From: Candidatus Gastranaerophilales bacterium
GTDB lineage: Bacteria; Cyanobacteriota; Vampirovibrionia; Gastranaerophilales; Gastranaerophilaceae
NCBI GenBank assembly: GCA_944323495.1
Contig: CALUSZ010000131.1
Coordinates: forward strand, 1-15,659
Length of the DNA: 15,659 bases
Direction: 5' to 3'
The notes under the pieces are model-generated. The model saw nothing but the letters and a program-made list of their open reading frames with translations. It was not told where the DNA came from and did not search any database. Positions 14,535 to 15,659 of this stretch are shown here, in pieces. The number at the start of each line of letters is the position of its first letter. Position 1 is the stretch's first letter. The position numbers were made by a program, and so were the translations under genes.

Positions 14535-15659
14535 TGAACATGGGGAAGATTGTCGTAGTCGATGATGAAAAAATAGTAACATCTGCATTCAAAACTTTAT
14601 TGAAGGTAGAGGGTTTTTCTGATGCGCATTTTTTTAATAACCCTGTAGATGCTATTGATTTCTTAAAAAATAATCAGCCGGATCTGGTTATTTCGGATTT
14701 TATAATGCCGCAAATGAATGGATTAGAGTTTTTAACAGAGGTAAAAAAGATGTATCCGGAAGTTAGCAGAATTTTGCTGACAGGGTATGCCGACAAAGAA
14801 AATGCTATAAGAGCTATTAATGAAGTAGGTTTGTACAGATATATTGAAAAACCGTGGAATAATGATGATTTAATCATTAATATTAAAAACGGAATTGAGA
14901 GGAGTTATCTTTTAAGTGAGCTTCGCAAAAAAATAGCAGAGCTTGAAGAGGCAAAAGGTGAGCTTGAAAAGTATTCTCATAACCTTGAGCAATTAGTTGA
15001 TGAGAGAACCAGAGATTTAAAGCAATCTAATGCAAAATTAGAGGGAATTGTTAATTATTGTGCTGACGGGATTATAATTGTTGATGAAGACGGAATAATA
15101 GAACAGGTTAATCCGGCCTGTGAAAATTTAATAGGGCTGGTTGAAAAAAAACTGGTTAAAACATCTATCGATGATTATTTATTTTCTGAAAAAACATTTA
15201 TTTCAAAAGAGTTACATAAGCTTGAGGATAACGAACTTCTTTTGAGAAATTTTTATATTAAAAATCCATTGAGCAGTTTAGAGACTCCGGTTGAAATTAA
15301 TTTTGCAAGGATTAATCCGGATGATGAGTTTAAACGCTTTGTTGGAGTTATAAGAGATGTAACCGAGCAGAAAAAAGCTGATAAATTGAGAGATGATTTT
15401 ATTGCGACATTAACTCATGACCTGCGTACTCCGCTTTTAGCCGCAATTCAGACTCTCAAATTCTTTCTTGACGGTGCTCTCGGGGAGTTGGATGAAAGAC
15501 AAAAAAATCTTTTATCTACAATGCAAAAAAGTAATGAGGATTTATTAGGGCTTGTTAATGCGCTTTTAGAGGTATACAAATACGATGCTGAAAAACTTGT
15601 ACTGACAAAAACGAATTTCCCAATATATTTACTGGTTGAGCAGGTGTATAATGAGCTTT
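14534..15659 (+). CDS. REC-coiled coil-PAS-histidine kinase (partial, runs off the end)
   Basis: The reading frame is open from ATG 14534 to the window end: 375 codons, no stop. Residues 4-120 are a complete receiver with Asp-10/Asp-11, phosphoacceptor Asp-55 (SDFIMP), Thr-83 and Lys-106 in a KPW motif. A coiled coil follows (about 126-168), then a PAS domain (about 169-285) with GIIIVDEDGIIEQVNPAC and a closing GVIRDVTEQK. The dimerisation helix holds the H-box FIATLTHDLRTPL (His-295), followed by the start of the kinase core. The ATP-binding domain lies beyond the window. The receiver at the N-terminus suggests control by another kinase, so this protein may pass signals within a phosphorelay. 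It is soluble: no membrane segment is seen. It is divergent from the pseudopilin-PC4-kinase operon, 93 bases away, and may work with it. Confidence 0.92.
   Translation, partial: MNMGKIVVVDDEKIVTSAFKTLLKVEGFSDAHFFNNPVDAIDFLKNNQPDLVISDFIMPQMNGLEFLTEVKKMYPEVSRILLTGYADKENAIRAINEVGLYRYIEKPWNNDDLIINIKNGIERSYLLSELRKKIAELEEAKGELEKYSHNLEQLVDERTRDLKQSNAKLEGIVNYCADGIIIVDEDGIIEQVNPACENLIGLVEKKLVKTSIDDYLFSEKTFISKELHKLEDNELLLRNFYIKNPLSSLETPVEINFARINPDDEFKRFVGVIRDVTEQKKADKLRDDFIATLTHDLRTPLLAAIQTLKFFLDGALGELDERQKNLLSTMQKSNEDLLGLVNALLEVYKYDAEKLVLTKTNFPIYLLVEQVYNEL

Noticed and set aside
1..15659. CRISPR arrays, insertion sequences, riboswitches
   Set aside because: I saw no regularly spaced direct repeats, transposase genes, terminal inverted repeats or recognisable riboswitch cores. 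The longest gene-free stretches are about 110 bases or less.

Overview
The window is AT-rich, tightly packed bacterial DNA with 16 protein genes (two cut by the window edges) and one tRNA. The best guess for the host is a gut-type member of Vampirovibrionia/Melainabacteria (Gastranaerophilales-like). This rests on the AT-rich genome, the pseudopilin whose C-terminus has the Cys-Ala-Ala ... Asn-x-Tyr ending I associate with that group, and envelope genes I cannot match to well-known bacteria. It is an inference, not a demonstrated assignment.

Left part (1-3494). The tail of an upstream gene is coupled by ATGA to a MacA/HlyD-type efflux adaptor. This converges on a large unrecognised protein with a glycine-zipper segment. 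A TrmB-family regulator is divergent from the glycine-zipper gene.

Centre (3495-8659, all minus strand). A TPR protein is followed by two tandem secreted paralogues, then a DUF115/MAF-type glycosyltransferase-like protein, then a secreted protein with an acidic tail. The four genes after the TPR gene are tightly spaced or overlapping and look like one operon. It may be an uncharacterised envelope or surface-modification module.

Middle right (8713-11322). A secreted SIMPL-domain protein is divergent from a zinc-dependent medium-chain dehydrogenase. The dehydrogenase converges with a 4-base overlap on a YkgJ-type cysteine-cluster protein. A tRNA-Arg(UCU) lies upstream of the YkgJ-type gene.

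Right part (11433-15659). A minus-strand operon encodes, in order, a pseudopilin, a small PC4-like DNA-binding protein, a histidine kinase with no sensor domain, and a REC-GGDEF-REC protein in which only the last receiver keeps its key residues. Divergent from it, and running off the window, is a REC-coiled coil-PAS-histidine kinase hybrid. Together they look like a local phosphorelay.

A recurring theme is translation start architecture. Several transcript-leading genes have no Shine-Dalgarno sequence and carry a -10-like hexamer ending 6-7 bases before the ATG, as expected for leaderless mRNAs. Internal operon genes have clear Shine-Dalgarno sites. Convergent gene pairs have almost no space between stop codons.
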